Shown here: piece after piece, positions 60,401 to 64,000 of the stretch | Position numbering within the stretch: the first letter of the stretch is position 1 | How the letters are laid out: each line of letters opens with the position of its first letter | Assembly (NCBI GenBank): GCA_036852015.1 | Contig: JAANDG010000419.1 | Coordinates: 1 to 64,000, forward strand | Length of the DNA stretch: 64,000 nt | Source of the DNA: Pelodera strongyloides | Taxonomy: Eukaryota; Nematoda; Chromadorea; Rhabditida; Rhabditidae | Reading direction: 5' to 3' | Position numbers and translations under genes: made by a program | The notes under the pieces: generated by a model | What the model saw: only the letters and a program-made list of their open reading frames with translations | What the model was told of the DNA's origin: nothing | Database searches by the model: none

Positions 60401-62744
60401 GTTTGTCTAGCAATATCCCAGATGAAAAAGGTACCGAAGTCTTGGTTTCTGCAAATATAAATGGAGACAGCGCACAGTTATGAGGCTCAACCGCTTAACT
60501 AGTTAAAGTGAACTATCGGCCGGTTTTTGAAACACATCTCGAGTCCAGCACTCTTATGCAACTTGCAAATGAACATAAATTAGAATAAAAAAATCGAGCT
60601 AAATTCGAGTAAATTAGCATAAATACGTAAGAATTCAGTTGTCCGCGATGTGTTTCAAAACACTGGCCAGTATTTCGCTTTAACATAGCTGGCCTATCAA
60701 CACTGTTGCGAGCTAACTGATATGGTGCCACCACCAATAAATGTACGCAAGTCACTACGGACTACGGTATCGCTAAAAATAACAAGTGTCGAAACATTAT
60801 TTGCGTATGGTATCCTACTGTTTCGAGCTTGGATGTACTAAAACACAGAAATTCCATATTTATTACCTTCCATGATAAATCTTTCCATCTGGTGTTTCGG
60901 CAACAATCGACGTGCATCCCTTGGCAATTTCATAAAACAGGTTCAAAAGAGTGATCTCACGGACGTCCAGACCACTTGCTTCGGCGAAACCCTGAGATTG
61001 TAACGAACGTGAAAAATACCGCGCGTACCGTGCAAAAAGGGGACGGCGGGCGGCAGTCTTACAACGCGAAACGTTGGCGCGGGCGCGGCTGGCATATGGC
61101 CGCGCGGCCTATAAAAACAAAACCTTTTCGGGACCAGTGTAGGCCGCGCACCGGCCAAGTTTTCTCAGTGTAGCCAGCAACACGCTGGCGGTGTACATTT
61201 CTAGCTGGCGTCCTGTTGTTGGGAGCGTGCTCAATATGAGCCTCTATTGTGCTGCATGTGCGCCAGCTGGAAGTGTACACCATTCTGAGTTGGAGCCCAA
61301 CCAGAGTCCTCCAGGCTAACCTCGAGTTCGCTTCTGTAAGGCTCGTCAATTTGATAAATGGCATCGTCCATCAGTCCGACAAGAATGTCCCACACGACTT
61401 CGCCAATCATTTGCGAGAGAAAATCGCGTACGGTATTCAGAGTGTTGACGATCTAAAGGTGTTAAAGCGAAATGCCGGCCGGTTTTTTAAAAAGATCGAG
61501 TAGACCAGCATTCTTATGCAGCTTATGCAAACGAACATAAATTAGAATAAAAAATCGAGCTAAATTCGAGCAAAGTATACATAAATACGTAAGAATTCAG
61601 TTGTCCGCAGTATGTTTCAAAAACCGGCCTGATATTTCGCTTTAACGTTGCATTGTATGTACAACAAACGAAGTTACAAACTTTAAAATAGACTTCTACT
61701 GGACTGGAGGTTATTGATTAAATAAGATTGAAAGCTAGAAATTCAGGCCTTTTTCGTCAATCTGGAAGAACTATGCTAAATCCTGTGGTAAGTTATATAT
61801 AGTAATCAATAATCGATACATTTTGTGCATGTGCCTTGGCCACAGTTCTCCATCGGGTCTTTGGGTCCTCGTCCAAATTAACGTTGAACCATTGCACGTC
61901 GTACTGAGCTCCCGGGTTGTAGACGTTTGGCTGATTGGCGAGGCAGACCTGAATTTACGTAGATGCCACATTCACAACACAATTCGCCGAGGGGAAATAT
62001 TCCCTAGGGAAAGAAATAGCCTTCTGAGGCCACATTGATCCATGGGAATTCCCCGTCTTTTTCTTTGCGTAACTCACATTATAATGATATTTTCTGTCAG
62101 CAGGGAATAGTTCCCCGAGGGAATCGGAGTGGTGAATATGGTCTCTGACATTATGAAATGGCGTTTTCTAAGGTAAGGGTACCCTTTGTTCTTTGTTGGA
62201 CCGAAACCATACGGAAAGAATTTAGAAATATCTTTACACTTCCACGGCTATTTTCTTGACGATATATGTGTGTCTCAAAACCATAGTATTTTCGCAGATG
62301 GTCGCGAAAAGACAATTATTTCTAGTATCTACACTGACGATGTGCGCGGCGAGCACTAGGTGCGAAAATGCCGCATGGCGAATATTGGGAGCGGGCTGGG
62401 CGCGAGCTGGCACGGGCTGGACGCCGGCTGGGCGCGGGCTGGGCGATTAAGCGAAAATCGATAGAAAAAGCGCTTCACACGTCGGTTGCGTAAGATCTAA
62501 GGAAACGGAACAGATAATGTGCTTGGCATGCTGTCGCGCAGTACTAACGAGCTCACTTTTGATAGACATAGAAAATCATGTTGAGCAATCATATGATAAG
62601 ATGGCCAGCAAACTCGATGCTCCTAGGGAGTAAAGTAAAAATAATATACATGTTTACCTCTCCATACACGCCCCATGGGTCCTCGTCCGCGTAGGTCGAC
62701 GAAACAACGACACATAATAAAATGGTAATACCCAAGAGCTTCAT
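57413..62744 (-). CDS. asah1: Acid ceramidase (N-acylsphingosine amidohydrolase), 12 exons
   Basis: It hydrolyses ceramide to sphingosine and fatty acid in the lysosome. Exons: 62744-62658, 61948-61820, 61452-61321, 60991-60867, 60448-60376, 59816-59729, 59366-59284, 58898-58827, 58614-58495, 58252-58196, 57812-57714, 57490-57413. All introns are GT..AG and every phase joins, giving 380 residues (the human enzyme has 395). Residues 1-19 are a signal peptide (MKLLGITILLCVVVSSTYA). Family landmarks: WFNVNLDEDP (55-64 region), KGCTSIVAE with the self-cleavage nucleophile Cys142, RNQDFG (Arg158, Asp161), TFAGHMGVLTG, SGEGAVITR, QTNYDW (Asn319) and LDDRR (Arg332). Cys31 and Cys339 match the human inter-subunit disulfide. 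Odd points: the Glu near human 225 is Ala here (TNARFG), and the last two Cys of the human C-terminus are absent. The start is chosen for the signal peptide; an in-frame Met lies 9 codons upstream. Confidence 0.96.
57543..57688. mobile_element. TTAA MITE in intron 11
   Basis: TTAA|AGCGGTAT at the left and ATACCGCT|TTAA at the right, with a further inner match TTGCACGT..ACGTTCC-like. The ends differ from the GCGAAATACC family, so this is a sister family. Confidence 0.65.
57861..58122. mobile_element. Foldback element in intron 10
   Basis: Both arms contain CAGTGCACTTTCGC, GAAAGTGCGAAAGTCT and GTGCACGTTCGC-type words in inverted order over about 60 bp each, leaving a ~140-bp centre. Confidence 0.75.
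59118..59209. mobile_element. Short MITE in intron 7
   Basis: ACTACGGGATATAGTCC and GGACTATATCCCGTAGT are perfect 17-bp inverted ends of a 92-bp element. Confidence 0.8.
59575..59702. mobile_element. MITE in intron 6
   Basis: GGCCGTATTCACCAACAC at the left and GTGTTGGTGTATAAGGCC at the right, with inner complementary GGGAGCCCTCCCT/AGGGAGGGCTC words; 128 bp. The outer ATTCACCA end resembles the ATTCACCACTC family. Confidence 0.75.
59969..60002. repeat. 13-bp perfect hairpin in intron 5
   Basis: GACCATGTGGTGA and TCACCACATGGTC flank an 8-nt loop. The surroundings (59900-60065) have weaker outer complementarity (AATGGGT/ACCCATT), so this may be the heart of a decayed foldback. Confidence 0.7.
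60503..60683. mobile_element. TTAA MITE, GCGAAATACC family (copy 4), intron 4
   Basis: TTAA|AGTGAACTATCGGCCGG at the left and CTGGCCAGTATTTCGCT|TTAA at the right; 181 bp. Its core closely matches the copy at 61462. Confidence 0.85.
61462..61645. mobile_element. TTAA MITE, GCGAAATACC family (copy 5), intron 2
   Basis: TTAA|AGCGAAATGCCGGCCGG at the left and CCGGCCTGATATTTCGCT|TTAA at the right. In the gene's sense direction the element ends only 9 bp before exon 3, so its pyrimidine-rich end (ATTTCGCTTTAA) forms most of the acceptor tract. Confidence 0.85.
61966..62143. mobile_element. MITE, ATTCACCACTC family (copy 3), intron 1
   Basis: The left end CCACATTCACAACACAATTC and right end GAGTGGTGAATATGG, with AATATTCCC, GGGAATTCCCC and GTTCCCCGAGGGAAT inside, match the copies at 27930 and 54812. 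This copy is longer (178 bp) and has extra central sequence. Confidence 0.65.
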
Positions 62745-64000
62745 GCTGAATTTGTACAGTAAGCAAGTCATTTTTAAAGATAATAATAAAAAGAAACAGA
62801 AAAAGAAAGAAGAAAGAAGAAAGCGCACAGAAATACACTAACATTGAATGACTGTTTGCATTGATAATACAATATCGCAAAATTGGGAAAAGGGGCACTC
62901 GGATGAAATAAAAGGAAAACTGTAATACATATATACTAGTGCAATAATAATAAAAAGAGAAGTAATATGGCCCATATTAGAAATAGGTCGACGAAAAACG
63001 AGGAGTTTTACCATGGTGGGGTCTCGTCAGTGCGACGGCCATGGCTTTAAGAGTATGAAAGGAAATAGGAGGGATTCAGCGCCTAGGATTGATTGATAGG
63101 AAACCCAAACTAAAAGGATTCATCGCATAGGATTGATAGGAGACAAAAGGAAAGGTAGGCGCAACGGCTCTACTAAGGACTAAGATGCAGAAGAAGATGA
63201 AAGGGTGCGCGGAGACTCAAGCTCCGTGAGGTTTTCGCGAAAGGCGCTCAGCACTCGCGAGAGCCTGGCGACAGTCTGGCGAAGACTGAGCGAGGTGCTC
63301 AGCGCACCTTATTGTTCGCCGTGCACCATTCGAGTTTCGCGTTGTGCGTTGTTTCATACGTTTAATTCTATGCATATCGAAATCAATACTGCTCCTCTTT
63401 CGAAAAAGAGAAGTTGCAGTAAACGAAAATATTTTGATGCTCCTACTAACACTGATGAAACTTGGGTTGCGAGCGGCGAGCTCCTGGCGCGGAACTCCCG
63501 CGAGGCGATGTACAGGCGAGACCCTGGCGCAGGCTGGGCGCAACTGAGAAAAGTTAGCTGTTAGCCATCAAAGCACAAAAAAAGTTAGCAATACCTCATA
63601 AACAAAAAATAATATGCGAGCAGAAACCAATAAATTATCACCAATTAGATTTCAGCTTCCGATAAAGAGCTTTGTGAGGTGAAGAAGTTTTTAGCGTTTT
63701 TATTTTATTGATAAGGAGTTAAACTATAAAAACAAAGATCGGGAATAACGTAACCGCCATGTACAAAACGGTGGAATGTGATTTTTGTTGGGAAACTACA
63801 CTGTATACAAAATGCTAGACAAAACTTACATTGGCTCGGTTATAACTATAAGAGGCTAAATTATGATTTACCAGGTGATACTGCAGTAAGCTAGGAACAG
63901 AGTAAGTCTGCGAGTATAACAGACTTAAACTGATCTTGCCACTGACTTTTCATCCAGAAAACACTGTGGAAAGATGTATTTCACCTTATCTTGGCACAGA
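62745..64000. other. 5' flank of the acid ceramidase gene, no second gene supported
   Basis: A T-rich 5' leader region on the minus strand is followed outward by the dispersed repeat shared with 43346 (63003-63046) and by CG-rich modules (63210-63330, 63470-63545) like those at 31.2-32.5 kb. On the minus strand an AATTCAG sits one base before the chosen ATG, so a leader intron or trans-splice site is possible. Confidence 0.4.

Noticed and set aside
63205..63564. Overlapping ORFs of 108-119 residues on both strands
   Set aside because: They are open on both strands in CG-rich repeat modules, with no recognisable motif or splice support.

Overview
The window looks like animal nuclear DNA from an invertebrate. 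Coding sequence is broken into short exons (23-182 nt) by short GT..AG introns, there are no long ORFs or operons, and satellites, minisatellites and small inverted-repeat transposons are plentiful. Many acceptors read TTTCAG or TTTTAG and there is a very short TTAGGC-type patch near 49.8 kb, so a nematode is possible. That is a weak inference.

Layout. 1-13.5 kb: Helitron-like hairpin ends, about 30 copies of a ~402-bp satellite, then an abutting ~80-bp satellite that can fold into hairpins. 13.5-24 kb: tRNA-derived and foldback elements, small duplications, A-rich and minisatellite DNA, little coding potential. 24-41 kb, minus strand: a run of small exons (about 50-180 nt) with good splice sites. 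Several join in phase into short, often secreted and Cys-containing proteins that I do not recognise. The best are a four-exon gene at 39.6-41.1 kb, a two-exon gene at 38.2-39.4 kb and a possible TIL/EGF-like knot at 35.3 kb. Some exons look like diverged duplicates. A 48-bp minisatellite lies at 33.8-34.5 kb. 44-50 kb, plus strand: exon chains for small proteins among hairpin elements. 50-54 kb: about 13.5 copies of a ~277-bp satellite. 54.5-56.7 kb: more small plus-strand exons, one set behind a TATA box.

57.4-62.7 kb, minus strand: the one gene identified with confidence, a complete 12-exon acid ceramidase (ASAH1 family) of 380 residues. All exon phases join, and the nucleophile Cys142, Arg158, Asp161, Asn319 and Arg332 are present. 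At least seven of its 11 introns hold MITE-like inverted repeats; one ends 9 bp from an exon.

No CRISPR array, rRNA operon, viral gene or complete autonomous transposase was seen. The small-protein models rest on splice signals and reading phase only and need transcript data.
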